From Dryococelus australis (taxonomy: Eukaryota; Arthropoda; Insecta; Phasmatodea; Phasmatidae): 64,000 nucleotides of DNA. Of this stretch, positions 38,700 to 49,440 are shown piece after piece. How positions within the stretch are numbered: the stretch's first letter is position 1; every line of letters begins with the position of its first letter. Made by a program: the position numbers and the translations under genes. The stretch lies in the NCBI GenBank assembly GCA_029891345.1, contig CM057006.1, positions 45,432,556 to 45,496,555 on the forward strand. Direction: 5' to 3'. Below the pieces are notes generated by a model, which saw nothing but the letters and a program-made list of their open reading frames with translations, had not been told where the DNA came from and searched no databases.

Positions 38700-39780
38700 T
38701 GGGTGTTCAGTCAGGCACATGATAAACAGTTACTCTTTACATGGCTGGTGCTTTCCCTGTATTAGAGTACTGGCAGGGTAGCTTTTCAGTAGGGCAAGAA
38801 GTCTGGTTCTGCCAGAACAATCTTTCATTTCATGCTCTGAGCCTTGGGCGGTAAATCTGGGTGACAGACTGCTTGTGCTAGGGCGGGGTTCTGGCTGAAT
38901 GACGGTACATGAAGTTGATCCTGAGTGTGAAGCTTGTTGAATGTGGTGTGTGTTTTGTGTCGATGGGGACAGAGCAACAGTATGATATAGGCTAATGGTA
39001 CTGTAGGCCGCGCTGTTCTGGTTGTCTGATGTACTCCCAAAGCCACGGGTGAACTTCATTGCTCAGGTGTGTTGGTGACTGCAATAAGTTTTGAGGGACG
39101 TCAGGTGTGACAGGAATAAGTAGTCGTCGAAGTGCGGTGTCTAGTGTGTAGACGACGAGTGGGCACGATGCTCGGTAAACTAAGCAAGGTGAAAACGGGA
39201 TGCATCCAACAATGGAGTTGAGGAAAGGTTTCCCTTCCGGCACAAAGGTGCGGTGAAGGGAAGGTAGGTTTAGCAAGCAATGAAGCTGGAGAGTACTTCG
39301 GCAGCTAGTATGGTGAAGACTGTCAGGTCAGGCTGGTCAGTTTCCAGCAGCGAGTGTGGTGGATGACTGAATTTTCGATCTGTATTTATACTCTGCCAGG
39401 CGGCTGCCCCGACTCTCATTGGCTAGTGTCTTGAGGACGAGGGGTGGTTGCTAAGCAGAGGTAGTGAAAAGTATAGCTCTCAGGATGACGTCACTGGCCA
39501 GATGGAAAAATGTGACAGACAAATGATGAACCATACTTGTGGTGCCATCTAGCAGTGGTTAGTTGAGGAGCACAGCTTCGCCAGGCCGGTGAATAATAAA
39601 ATCTCTGCTGGATGGGACGTCCATACTTGCAGGGTAGACAGCACACACTTCTGACATCACATGTGGTTAACTGCAATTCAAACTTCATAGAATCAGATGA
39701 GCTGCAGGCTACGCTGATGAGCTGAAGTCATCTTATTACCATTCTTGAAAAGTTTCCATGCATCAATTCCTAGGGAGGCA
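38700..39780 (-). mobile_element. LTR-type remnant, minus strand
   Basis: On the minus strand, U3-like sequence (39.78-39.40 kb) matches 1.1-1.35 kb and, in part, 15.33-15.5 kb. A TATA box, TATAAATA, is the reverse complement of 39383-39390. Downstream, an R/U5-like zone contains ttgtgccggaagggaaacct, close to 'cgtgccggaagaaccatcgg' at 15651. It faces the plus-strand copies at 37-38.6 kb tail to tail. Confidence 0.6.
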
Positions 39781-39789
39781 ATACAACCA

Positions 39790-40593
39790 AGTCAGTTTGC
39801 ACTCCATCCACCACACCACTTGAGTTGCTGGATGGAGTGTTTGAGCGGTTTTGGGTTGGGTCTGACCGTCCTAGGACTTACACCAGTAGTTGTGTCAGAA
39901 CGACTCAGAAAAACCTGATCTCCAACCACCGCACCATTTGTGTTGCCGGTTGGGGCAACGGTACGGCTCTGCGTCAGATCCGGTCCCCGCTATGGCAGAA
40001 CATTATTAGGTAGGGAACAGTATTGCCTATTCTCCTCTCCTGCAGCCAGCAGTACCACCCTTGATGCCTTACACCAAAAGGGGTGGTAAGGATTTGCAGG
40101 AGAGAAAGGCCACTACAACCTACATAACCACCTGGGGATGCACCCCATTCAGTAAGGCACTCTGCCAAGACAGTCCCCGGAACAGAGCTCAAGCCGCCTG
40201 CTAGCTGGTGGCACTTCACCACCCCTTCTTTTCACAGCACCTACTAAGATGCCGGGGACCCTGCACCAAGTAGTCACCACCTTTTGTAGAGGAGAAGATG
40301 TACCACTGGGTCTGTCCTGTCCCTGGTACTGTGGAGGACGCAGCCAGCCCAACCAGATCCAGCTCCAGCCGCAGCAGCACCTAGGACTCCTCAAGCTCCA
40401 CCACAACAACCAGAAACCACTACTGGTCTACTTGTCCAGCGCCAGAGCCAAGCCGACTGAGTAACGGTACAGGTAAACAGGCAACGGCTGGTTACAACAC
40501 CAGACAGTAGCGAAGCTGAGTCTCGACTTTGTACCCAGCCATAAGGCCACCCGACCCACATTATACACTGGTCGGGCCCCTATCAGCAAATGA
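39790..40593 (+). pseudogene. Retroelement internal ORF remnant with DFVP...LYTG ending
   Basis: Broken frames share landmarks with the 55.4-56.1 kb copy: CCTGCAGCC with ATGCCTTACACC (MPYTKRGG, about 40059) and the C-terminal LSLDFVPSHKATRPTLYT (40513-40593, TGA). A Gln/Pro/Ser-rich stretch lies between. At least three stops disrupt it. It is likely a gag-type protein by context; the family is not recognised. Confidence 0.5.
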
Positions 40594-40869
40594 GTGGACT
40601 AGTGAGCTTAATACTTGTGTGACCAGCCGGCACAATAAACTCGCTTCTTGCCGTAACGTACCTACAGCCAGCACCAGATAGCATCATGCGTCAATGTAAA
40701 CAATAAATTGAACACAAGACATTACCATTTATCATTTATTAAACTGACGCGTGCAGCTTATACAACTAATCTAATACAATTACAACTCATCACCATGAGT
40801 ACCTCTTCCAACACTAAAGACGTGAGTGACACGTTGCCTACCCTACATGCAGCCAGAACATATGAGCAA

Positions 40870-41510
40870 ATTCCTTTCACCTAGAGGATACACAACCCGG
40901 TAGGCACGCTGCCCCTCCCCTTCCACGCGCTGAGAGCAAACAAGCTGCCCGCCGAGCGCCAACGATGAGGCACGAAGCAGAAACACTGACCAGAATATCC
41001 CCACACCAATCAGGGCAGAAGGACATCACACCTTCCCCGTGCAGTCATTCTTGTTCCATCTCTTGTGTTTTCCCACAGCACTGCTGCCAGTGCTGGGACC
41101 GCCCGAGATCTTCGAAGCATCGAGTATGCCCCCTGCGGCTACTTCACCATTGACGACCAATCAACCTGTCAACCAGCGAACAAACTTACCAACACGTTAA
41201 ATTCACTTTGTATCCTTAAGACATCTTTATTAGACAGTTTAGAAGTATTATATATTTTCTCGTTGAGCTAATTCTTTCCCATTCTCCATTAGAACCAGGT
41301 CGCCTACACCTGGCCAGTATAGTAACCTTCAGCACTCAATTGCCTGGTAGGAGGTAGCATACGTCGCATGTTTATTGAGACTTCAATAAACATATTGTTG
41401 TTTCCTACCTCTCAGCTTTTATTTCTTACAGTATCTGTCTGTTTGCCTGCTAGATACAGGTTGCTACGTACACCTTTGACAAGGACCGGGGAATTTATAA
41501 CTACTGAATT
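40870..41510 (+). mobile_element. LTR-type remnant with poly(A) hairpin
   Basis: 'gtaggaggtagcatacgt' (41347) and a hairpin TGTTTATTGA...TCAATAAACA (41369-41392), followed by a leader 'acaaggaccggggaattta' (41479). U3 is weakly visible and no TATA was picked out. Confidence 0.55.
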
Positions 41511-42320
41511 AACTTCAGCCACGGGCGCCTTTCAGTGGTCCGTCATATTTTCACACACCCATTAGATGGCCATCTGTTGCTTTATAAACTACCACAGTAT
41601 TGCTTCCAGTGCTGGTGGAGAGGAAAAGAGGAGCCACAACCACTAGTAACACATTCACTCAGAGAAGGGCAACAGTCTTAAGTTATTGTCTTATTCCACA
41701 GCACTGCTTCCAATGCCGGGATAAACTGTGGCTTGAGACCTGCTGTCCATTCCTGTGTGGACGCACATCCAGTGGTGGCATTGGTGACCCAAATGGCTCT
41801 CCGCCTCTGATCAGCCCGCCTAGCGTGGGGGATCAGTGGAGACTTTACAGAGCCTGGTCAGCAAACCAAAACTGGACTTACATTGTAACTTGTATTTAGT
41901 TTGTTTGCGTCAAGGTGTACCCAGTAACCTGTGAGATGAGACTTTATGCCTTTCAGCCAGAGGCACGGCCAAAAGCGTAGGGAGTGACATGCAGCGCTTC
42001 TTGCCACCAGACAGTTGAGTGCACTTCCTCATCCTACACCGGAAAGGCAGGCGGAATGGGACTGCGCCGCCCAACTCAGGCACGAGTCAGTATCGACTGC
42101 TCTGATTATGGTATTATTCGTATCTCCGTGCATACGCATTCACCCATCGTGCCATCCTGTGGTAAGAGGATTGTTGACCGGTACAAAGGTTAGATTCGGT
42201 TGGGACAACATCCACTTCTGGACCAATGAATCTCAAATGTGGAATCGCAGCCAGGGTGTGGGCCAAGCTCACTACGACTGGACAAAGTACACCACCAAAA
42301 CGGCACCCAAGAAGTAGGAG
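41511..42320 (+). pseudogene. Retroelement internal remnant
   Basis: It begins with the family block 'agatggccatctgttgc' and 'ggagccacaaccactagta' (about 41565-41660), as after the other LTRs. The 3' part has an open run of about 45 residues rich in Trp, Tyr and Asn, including FGWDNIHFWTNESQMWNRSQ, ending APKK-stop at 42315-42317. The family is not recognised. Confidence 0.4.
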
Positions 42321-42813
42321 AAAGTGAGTTCTAACCAACACCCCTCACCTCTCATCACCTATCTAACTCAATCATCCCGCTTTTGGTCAAGCGGACAGAA
42401 TCCTCAACTGTCGTGATCATTATTGTAACTGGTCACGCATCAATACATACATCTTTTTGTCCTTACAATTTGACATTAATAAAGTAAAATAAGTTGTATT
42501 GCCATGGGAAAATAAGAACCCATTAGGATAGAGTGCACTTTTTTCTTTAGCTTTGGTCAATACACGGCAGCAGCAATATGTATTTTTTTTGCCTAGAATG
42601 ACATGTACAATGAGGGAATATGCCACTTGGAAACACTTCTGAGCTGTAGAAAGTTTCTCTGCTAACTTAAAACATGGCAGTGGCATTATTAAATCAAGCA
42701 TTTTCCTTTTAACGACAAATGGAAAGAAGGGAGAGGACATTTATAAAAACATTGCAAGTACATGTCTGCATCCATCTCCTGTATTAATGGCCTGCCATTT
42801 GCTTCCATTCATG

Positions 42814-42863
42814 TTAGAATCGCAATCTACAAAAAGTGTCCAGAAAGTAGCGTAGGTGAACAT
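42814..42863 (-). CDS. Possible alternative last exon (weak)
   Basis: A strong polypyrimidine tract followed by tandem NAGNAG acceptors (tgcagcag) ends at 42864. With the inner acceptor, the phase-1 frame used by the other last exons gives 16 residues to TAA (42814-42816). With the outer acceptor, a different frame stays open for about 40 codons to a stop near 42739. No similarity to the 13.8 or 26.7 kb exons; the acceptor may be chance. Confidence 0.25.
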
Positions 42864-44005
42864 CTGCTGCAAAATAAATAAAAAAAAATGTGTCAAAAAT
42901 ATAAATCCAAATGGTAGTCAGTGAAGAAAAGCCAAAAAGCAAACTTATGACAAGCAAAATCAGTCAAAAACATAAGTAACAACAAGCGGACTTCTCACGA
43001 ACAATATTAACAGGACCAAGATGGGTTGAACACCTGTGGGGGGGGGGGGGAGGCTAAGTTATTTTGCCACCTGCCACGCGCATCAGTGTTGACATTGGCT
43101 AGCGCTGCTGCCATGGGGCAGGGCATGGAATGTGCCACACTGCAACAGCGGAGACAGCACTGTAGAACATCTGGTCAGGTCAACTACCTTGATTGCACGC
43201 TGTGCGCTAGTGACTGTAAATTTCAATGAACTTCTGCAGGCTTTTTGTTAAATTTTCACTGCATTGTGCGAAGGTAGAGTTCGTACAACCCATGTTATTT
43301 TTTAATGTTACAGTTTCGAAATATGTTTTAATAGATTTTTGAGGCAATTTTTTGTTTACAATTTTTTTTGACCAAATGTTATTTTTCACGGTTCTCAAAA
43401 ATGTGTTGATACTAGCGAGGTGTCAGTATGAAATTGTTGCCGTACCAATGAGGTTTGAGTGTACAAGGTGTTGAGGGTGTGTTGAAATTGCTCCAAAATA
43501 TTTATTGTGACCAAACTTGCCATGACAACCTTATTTCTGGAAACCGCGCAGATATCCATTTACTACTGTTTCTAATGCTTTGTCAGTTCTCTCAGTATCC
43601 AGTTGTTCATTCTTCCCCACACCCTCTTGCACTTTCCCAATTTTCTGCAGACTGTACAATGGTAAGAGAAGAGTGCTGAATGCAAACGATGAGCATTTGA
43701 GGGATTTATTTCCAAAAAAACCTGGTCTTGAATGTTACTCAATTTATGCATGCATACTTAAATGACAACAACAATCTATGCAAACTTTATTCGAAATAAA
43801 ATTTATTACTATGAAACTAGCCTGTACTCTGTACAATTCATTTCAGTAATTCAGAATTTTTAAGAGAAATGGAAAAGACGACTGAAAATATAACCAGAAC
43901 TGAGGTAAAACAATTTTAACAAACCTATTCCTGGCAATCAAATTCAAATTCTTGTTATACATAATACAAACTATATCCTATAAAATGTCAAAATTCTGAA
44001 CTCAC
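42864..44005. other. Putative intron, no gene seen
   Basis: Contains a G12-type run at about 43039 and otherwise unremarkable DNA. Confidence 0.35.
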
Positions 44006-44042
44006 CATAACTTTCTTCTAGCTGACGTTCACCATGAAAATC
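44006..44042 (-). CDS. Candidate micro-exon, 37 nt
   Basis: Acceptor gttttcctcctacag and donor TTATG|GTGAGT are both near-consensus. Entered in phase 0 it encodes 12 residues (DFHGERQLEESY) and leaves in phase 1. The 53.3 kb exon leaves in phase 0 and the 36.0 kb exon enters in phase 1, so the three fit exactly. The exon is too short to judge by coding content alone; frame continuity is the main support. Confidence 0.6.
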
Positions 44043-44869
44043 CTGTAGGAGGAAAACAAACATTTTACTTCAAATGATATGTGTACACAGTATTTAACAA
44101 AAAATATAATAAATGTGGGCTACCTTATATCAAGAGAAATAAAGTTTAATACAAGAAAATAGTATATGCATAGAAATTAACAGACTTCATGTGACAGTTG
44201 AAGACCAATGGACAAAATTTGTAAAATCCATGCTTGAAGCTGAACCTAAGCCAGTGGCCAGCAATGTTGTCAATAACATGGTCAGGGTTACACTACTTGT
44301 TTCACCAACTGGACAAAAGGTTTACAACGTTATAATACAAATGTATGGACTGTGAGTAACAAGATTACCCTTTCCTTCTTTAATTACAAATTAACATTTT
44401 TTAAATTTTGTACTTAGAAAAATCCCTTTATGTGCAATGCTCAATGCTGAAAGGAAAAATTACTCACAATGCAAATATTTTACAAACTAACAAACATTCA
44501 GACCCAATACATCAACTAAACATAGACTTGGTAACAAATAAGTTCAGCAATCTATTTGAAATAATGTAGCCTACTTGGCTGAAAGATGGCTTGAAAAAAG
44601 ATGAGAAAATGTTTAGTTCAATATGTTGCTGAAACTGATGCACAATGCTGTAAAACCTTGATTATTGAACTCATTTTCGAAAACAAAAATTTCTAATAAA
44701 GTCAACAATGCACTAAAATAAAATTGCACTAATCTGTTACAGCATACAGAAGTAGTGCAATGTCCCTCCCAGTCCTGGCACTCTGAGCATACCCTGGTAT
44801 CAATGCTACTAGTAGTAGGATTTGGATGAGTCTGGGCCAAGGGCATAGGGCATCGGATTCAAATTTGTC
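44043..44869. other. Putative intron, no gene seen
   Basis: AT-rich non-coding DNA. Confidence 0.35.
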
Positions 44870-45620
44870 TGGCCGCCATGTTACCAGTCAGCCATATTGG
44901 ATGTCATTGACCCCGGTGAACTCTGACCCACAAAACCAAAAAAATTGGGGTAAAAAAAAACAAACTAAAATATTGTTAAAAAGTTATTTAAAAAATTGGT
45001 AAGAAATTTATAAAAAAATTAATTTTTACAAAATTTTATTAAAAAATCTTAATAATGAAAACGTCTTTCCCCAGCAGTCATTTTCCCAAGCAATTTCCCT
45101 TTTTTCCTTAAAATTAACCAAAAATTTTTTAATAGATATTTTTTACAAAAAATTTACTTTAAAAACTTACATTTCCTCCCAGCACCTCCAATTATTTGCC
45201 TCCACTCCCCCCTCACCTATACTCATTCTGCCATCTTGATTTTTTTCCTTGGTCATTTGTTTACATGCTACTGGAGGCAGCCATCTTTGTTTATATGTTA
45301 CTGGATGCCACCATATTTTATTTATTTTTTGCTCATTATTTGTTTATATATGTTACTGGAGGCTGTCACGTTAGGAGGCAGCCATCTGGCTAGGTGCAAT
45401 TCTCCATGTTTTTCTATTATCATTTGTTTTATAGTTTGCATCTCACCTTCGTGTACCATATTAGATTTAATATGTTTACATCACCTCTGCATGACCAGGT
45501 GACAGCCATATTTGTTTGTGTGTTTAAAGTATAGGTTGCACTGAGAGCACCATCCATATTAGATTCTATTCTCAACACATAGGTAGTAACGATTATGATG
45601 CCTGCTATAGGCCTGTACTG
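44870..45620 (+). repeat. Dispersed GCCATNTTG-type degenerate repeat
   Basis: At least nine loosely spaced units of the form 'ggcagccatctttg', 'gatgccaccatatttt' and 'gacagccatatttg' occur, several followed by 'tgtttatatgttactgga'. The units are not in clean register, so this is an aged array. Confidence 0.6.
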
Positions 45621-45934
45621 AATTGTGACATTGGCCATTTATTAAAAATATTCCTTATATATCAAGCAGGTAGGTTTTTTGAAATAAGACAGAGCATATC
45701 TTTTTTACATAAAATTTATTGTACACATAATAAGATACACAGGTTATTATTAATCATCTTCGACATTCACCGCACGATGTTAGCCTCAAGACCCAGGAAT
45801 TGAAGTGGGCAGGGACACACCACCACTTGAAATACACCCCTTCCATTATGACATTTCAGCACCTTCTCGAACCTTGAAGCCGGGAATGCTCGAAGATGAC
45901 TAAACAGTTACGGTGTACAAACAGTCAGCTGCTC

Positions 45935-47201
45935 TCACGAAAGTATCTTCACAACTTTGTCTCGACAATTGTACGATACGAGTCGGTTGTGAAGTATCAG
46001 GCAGAAAGCTTGCGTGTTGGGAGGAATATTTCCGTGTGCAGTAAATTCGATCCTGCAGTCGATCACGTTGGAGGTAATACGCTTGTCTTGTTTACTCACA
46101 TTGAATACCGTGAGCGTGGCCAAACTCTTGAATGTATTAGGAATCAATATCGAGGATTTGGTGCATCCATAATATGCAGTTTGGAATTGGACGTACATCT
46201 GATATGCCAGCAGGTAATGTCAATTTACAAAGTTTGTGTTCATGCCTATGTACGGGTAGCTTTCACTATTCAAAAATATATTGAGATTTTCTATTTGACA
46301 TGTGTCGAACTGCGAATGGCTCACTTTTACATTGTGCTGTCTTCTGGTCTGTAGACCAAAAATGATGTACCTGGGTTTCTCAGAAGCAAAGCTGGACTTC
46401 ACCATCCAGTTGATGCGCTGGCTTGCTGGCGATCCGGGGTATGTCTCTAGACTCCACGACCTGAAAGCTACATCAATGTTTTTACCATCTTCCACGTTCT
46501 GCTACATGTGTACACATTCTGCAGTGTTCAACTGCACATGAGGCAGCATCCATTCGATAGACTGTAGGCTCAGTTCCACTGCCTCCAGGTTTTCTCCTAC
46601 TCCCTCCACAGCACCTTAAGTATTGGCGAGCATTATCACTAGCTCCTGTTTCGAATTAAAGATAATTCATTTGGAGTCTTCAGTAAATCTTAATAGCATG
46701 GAGAGCAGAAAACATACTTCGAACCTGCCGTTGGCATAAATGGGAACGCTGTAGCCATCTTTGATTCCCCAGCCTGCCATATTGGTTGCAGGCAGATCAT
46801 TCAGCGTAAGCGAAAGGTAATTTTTTATCGTTGAGGTTATGTCTGTATTTCGCGACTGGTCCAACTCGGCACCTTTGAGAAAGTAGGCGATGTGATCAAT
46901 CAGGTGAAGAATTCCATTGCTCGTTATTTTCATAGATGCTGGATTAGACCCATCTTCTTCCATCAGAATCCCCCTGATTCGCAGGAAAGACTGGCAAGGA
47001 AGAGTGCAGATATCTTGGTGTTGGACCGCTATTCGATCTTCCAATGGTAGTGTGTAACGGCCCGATCAAGAACAGCTGGTACGCATGAAGTTCCACCTTC
47101 GTTATGCTGCCTTCGAAAATGGCTGGCTCTTCGTAGTTAAAGAAATCTTCCATGGCGATCGACCTTGTAGCCGAGACTGCAGAGGATAATCTCGCTAGCA
47201 T
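45935..47201 (-). pseudogene. Polinton-type major capsid protein (double jelly-roll), broken
   Basis: The likely start at 47201 gives an N-terminal piece (MEDFFNYEEP and on) in one frame. Near 47040 a frameshift moves it to a second frame, which then runs to the stop at 45935 with four internal stop codons, three of them at about 46669-46500 and one at 46220-46222. Conserved blocks of the family are visible: EKPRYIIFGLQT, the FDTCQIENLNIFLNSESYPY run, AYQMYVQF and, near the end, IPPNTQAFCLILHN. The protein would form the pseudo-hexameric capsomers of a virion. At about 420 codons it is shorter than many family members. It is followed by AATAAA on the minus strand near 45713. It cannot make an intact product. 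Confidence 0.8.
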
Positions 47202-47255
47202 GTGTTAACTTCTTTGACCGACACATTCTTTTATAGCTTCTGGTCAGTGTAAATC

Positions 47256-47864
47256 TTATACCCATCTTCTTAAATACAGGCGTGAGGTGATTTCTTTGTT
47301 TCGAAAGCTCACCAACTCTCCGTGCTGGTTGACGACTGTCACGACCACCTTGTGTGCTCTCTTCATGGCGACCTGAACGTAAATGATGCTTTGTGGTGCC
47401 ACGACCAGTATATAACCTGGAGGGACCATAGGCGAAAATTCGTGCAGCCTATTGCTTGGTCTGCTGTTGAGGTACGTGCCGCTCGCCCAATTGCAGGTTA
47501 TTCGTAGCACATTGAATGACAAAATGTTTACAGGCTGTGACGACTCTTGTGTTTTTCCAGCTTTTTAGATGTGTGACTTGAACCCCTGCATCTGTCCGAT
47601 AATAACTGATTTCATAAAGTCTATATCTTCGGTGCATCTGATAACACTCTTCAGAGTATTGGGATTCCCGCGTAGTTTAAATTCTGTGTCAGCAGACAGA
47701 GAATATTCAATGTACCTGTCAATGCCATCTATTTCATAAGAGCCAACGGGCAGCGAAACTTCATGGGAAACATTACCACTTTTTACGAGGTACAGCTTGC
47801 AGTTTTTTTCATCAATGTTCGGTATGCTCGAAGTTACGACCGTCAAGGTAAGCATTATCAACAT
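47256..47864 (-). pseudogene. Polinton-type minor capsid (penton-like) protein, one stop codon
   Basis: A single 203-codon frame is interrupted only by TAA at 47565-47567. The block IDFMKSVIIGQMQGF before the stop matches the family's conserved 'DF...SIG.LLGF' zone. After the stop come NVLRITCNWASGTYLN, HEFSPMVPPGYILV and a C-terminus with NKEITSRLYLRR. The family forms single-jelly-roll pentons at capsid vertices. It sits directly between the protease and the major capsid gene, the usual order. One nonsense mutation as the only lesion implies recent inactivation or a tolerated truncation. Confidence 0.82.
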
Positions 47865-47910
47865 GACTGATGGTTTCCTTATGGAGTATTGCTTTTTTAT
47901 ACAATTACAT

Positions 47911-48272
47911 TTAGGAGCGAACCAAGAAGTGAAGGCACAAACGTCCGCAGTTCCACGTGTTAGGCAGCTGCTCCGTTTCGTAATTGTAAGTCAGTTTACA
48001 ATTTTTCAGGTACTTGTACAATTCAGGCGCGGAGGACGCAAATTCCCAAAACTATTGTAATAGTCGGCGTGTTTACTCTTTATTTCGTAGGCTACCCAGT
48101 GCGTGCCAGGCCCTACTGTTGTATCCAGATTAATTATGGCACATTCTTCTCTCTTGGGTTTAGCGAACAAACCATCTCTCATAAACACGCTGCGAAAAGA
48201 GATATTTTTAATCATGCGTACAAACAGTTCCAAATCCACAGTCGTGAGTGCTCGTTTTGGTAGAGATTTCAT
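47911..48272 (-). pseudogene. Adenain-like cysteine protease of Polinton, one frameshift
   Basis: It starts at 48272. The block PGTHWVAYEI contains the catalytic His, and YYNSFGNLRPP follows. A one-base shift near 48020 moves the frame, and the rest (from ELYKYL to the TAA at 47911-47913) ends with WNCGRLCLHFL, which holds the catalytic Cys region (NCGxxC). This family (as in adenovirus protease) matures virion proteins. Length of about 120 codons fits Polinton proteases. All recognisable catalytic blocks remain, split between two frames. Confidence 0.85.
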
Positions 48273-48289
48273 TATTGTTTCTTTCCTGC

Positions 48290-48933
48290 TGCGTCACTTT
48301 TACACACTTCCGCCTCCTACTGGTTGTCCGTATTTTTACCAAAGGCGATAGCTTCCATATTTTCATTGTCTCTTTGTGCCTCAGTCAACTGCTTCCGTTT
48401 GTTTCAATGCTGCATTAACAGTTCGGACGATACCACTCGTGGCTCTGATTAGGCCTCAGTGGGCCCAGAATGCAGGCAAAAGCAATAGAAAAAATCCACC
48501 GGTAGATATTTTCTTAGTCTTGCTGGCCTTTCTTCTTTTTGTAACTGCTTTTTTTTTTCACTTGTGCCTTTCTTTTGCTCTTATCACCCATGCCCATCTT
48601 CACTTAGGCGCTCATCAAGTTGGAAACACCCCACGCTGCTTTTTTTTCTCAGAGCTTGGCATCTGATAATTTTCTTATTTCATCTGTCTTCTGTCCAAGT
48701 ATCTTGTCTGCTAGGTGTCTGGCTTGCAGATCCTTGTGCTGGAAATAGGCAATGTCGTACCGCTTGTACGCCTCATCCAGGGCATTTATGCCGGTCTCGT
48801 GCGACAGCCTTTAAGCTAGCTTGGTTCCTGGCCCACAGAACCTGTATCCGGGAATGTGCAGCTGGAACGGTAGATTGTTGATCAGCGTATTGACGATACT
48901 GCTTCCAGCTACGTTCTCACCTCTTCGAGACAT
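48290..48933 (-). pseudogene. Virion protein with PLA2-like domain (Polinton/adintovirus type), broken
   Basis: It starts MSRRGENV at 48933. The block IPGYRFCGPGT is the calcium-loop signature of parvovirus/Polinton PLA2 domains, and DEAYKRYDIAY is the catalytic helix. The usual His before the Asp is Tyr here. TAA at 48811-48813 falls between these two motifs in the same frame, and a second stop follows near 48651. Further down, in another frame, come a Lys/Arg-rich stretch (about 48510-48580) and a hydrophobic Gly/Phe/Leu run. Related domains act on membranes during entry. Here at least two stops, frameshifts and the lost His argue for a dead gene. Confidence 0.75.
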
Positions 48934-49092
48934 TGTGGTGAACTGAGCAAGAAAAGTATAAATAAGTTCCTTTTATACATTTTTGCTTCAGTATAATTCT
49001 AGACTTGGAACAGTACAGATGAAATGATGCATCTGCTGTGCTGCTTCTGTGTTAAAGCATTTAAAGCTTTGTGGAATTGACGACTACATGAA

Positions 49093-49353
49093 ATGACCTG
49101 CAGAACGAAAACCTTGAGAATGCAATTTCAGTGCGATTTCTGTCAGAGGCAGTTTTCTCGGAGCGATGCATTACAGACACATGATAAAACTTGTAGCACT
49201 GGTGCTCTGCAACTACAATCGGCTCCACCTGCTCCATCTGCTCGTAGGGAGAGAAGAGGGAGTGGAGGAGGGGGAGTAGGGAGAGGAGTGGGGGGAGGAG
49301 AGGGACAGGGAGTGGTGAAGGGGAAGAAGAGAGACAGGGAGAGGAGGGGGTGA
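49093..49353 (+). pseudogene. Zinc-finger N-terminus of a divergent Polinton-associated ORF, truncated
   Basis: The sequence FQCDFCQRQFSRSDALQTHD followed by KTC gives a C-x2-C-x12-H-x3-C finger. It is followed by Ser/Pro/Ala and then a long Gly/Arg low-complexity tail encoded by a purine-rich repeat. It diverges from the PLA2 gene about 160 bp away. Such a finger-bearing ORF in a Polinton could be the start of a polymerase or an accessory protein; nothing recognisable follows. I infer truncation at the purine-rich tract. Confidence 0.5.
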
Positions 49354-49440
49354 GGGAAAGGTGGGGATTGAGGGGAGGAGGATGAAGAGGGAGGAGGTGA
49401 AGGAGGAGTAGGTGGTGAGGGAAGGTGTAGGAGGAGAATG
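49238..49440 (+). repeat. Purine-rich (GGGAGR) low-complexity tract
   Basis: About 200 bases are almost all G and A, in gggagaggag-like units. The tract ends the zinc-finger frame and coincides with the end of recognisable Polinton sequence. Confidence 0.85.

Larger units (their letters stand above)
45690..49440. mobile_element. Maverick/Polinton (adintovirus-like) fragment, capsid module
   Basis: Four neighbouring minus-strand genes (PLA2-like virion protein, adenain-like protease, minor capsid, major capsid) plus a divergent plus-strand zinc-finger ORF form a Polinton-type structural module. Polintons are large virus-like DNA elements of eukaryotes that encode capsids. Polymerase B, integrase, packaging ATPase and terminal inverted repeats are not visible, so this is a fragment of a once larger (about 15-20 kb) element. 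Decay is modest: few stops per gene. It lies in the putative intron between the 53.3 and 44.0 kb host exons. Confidence 0.85.

Noticed and set aside
45896-46354. 152-codon plus-strand frame
   Set aside because: It is antisense to the major capsid pseudogene, whose minus-strand translation carries recognisable family blocks.
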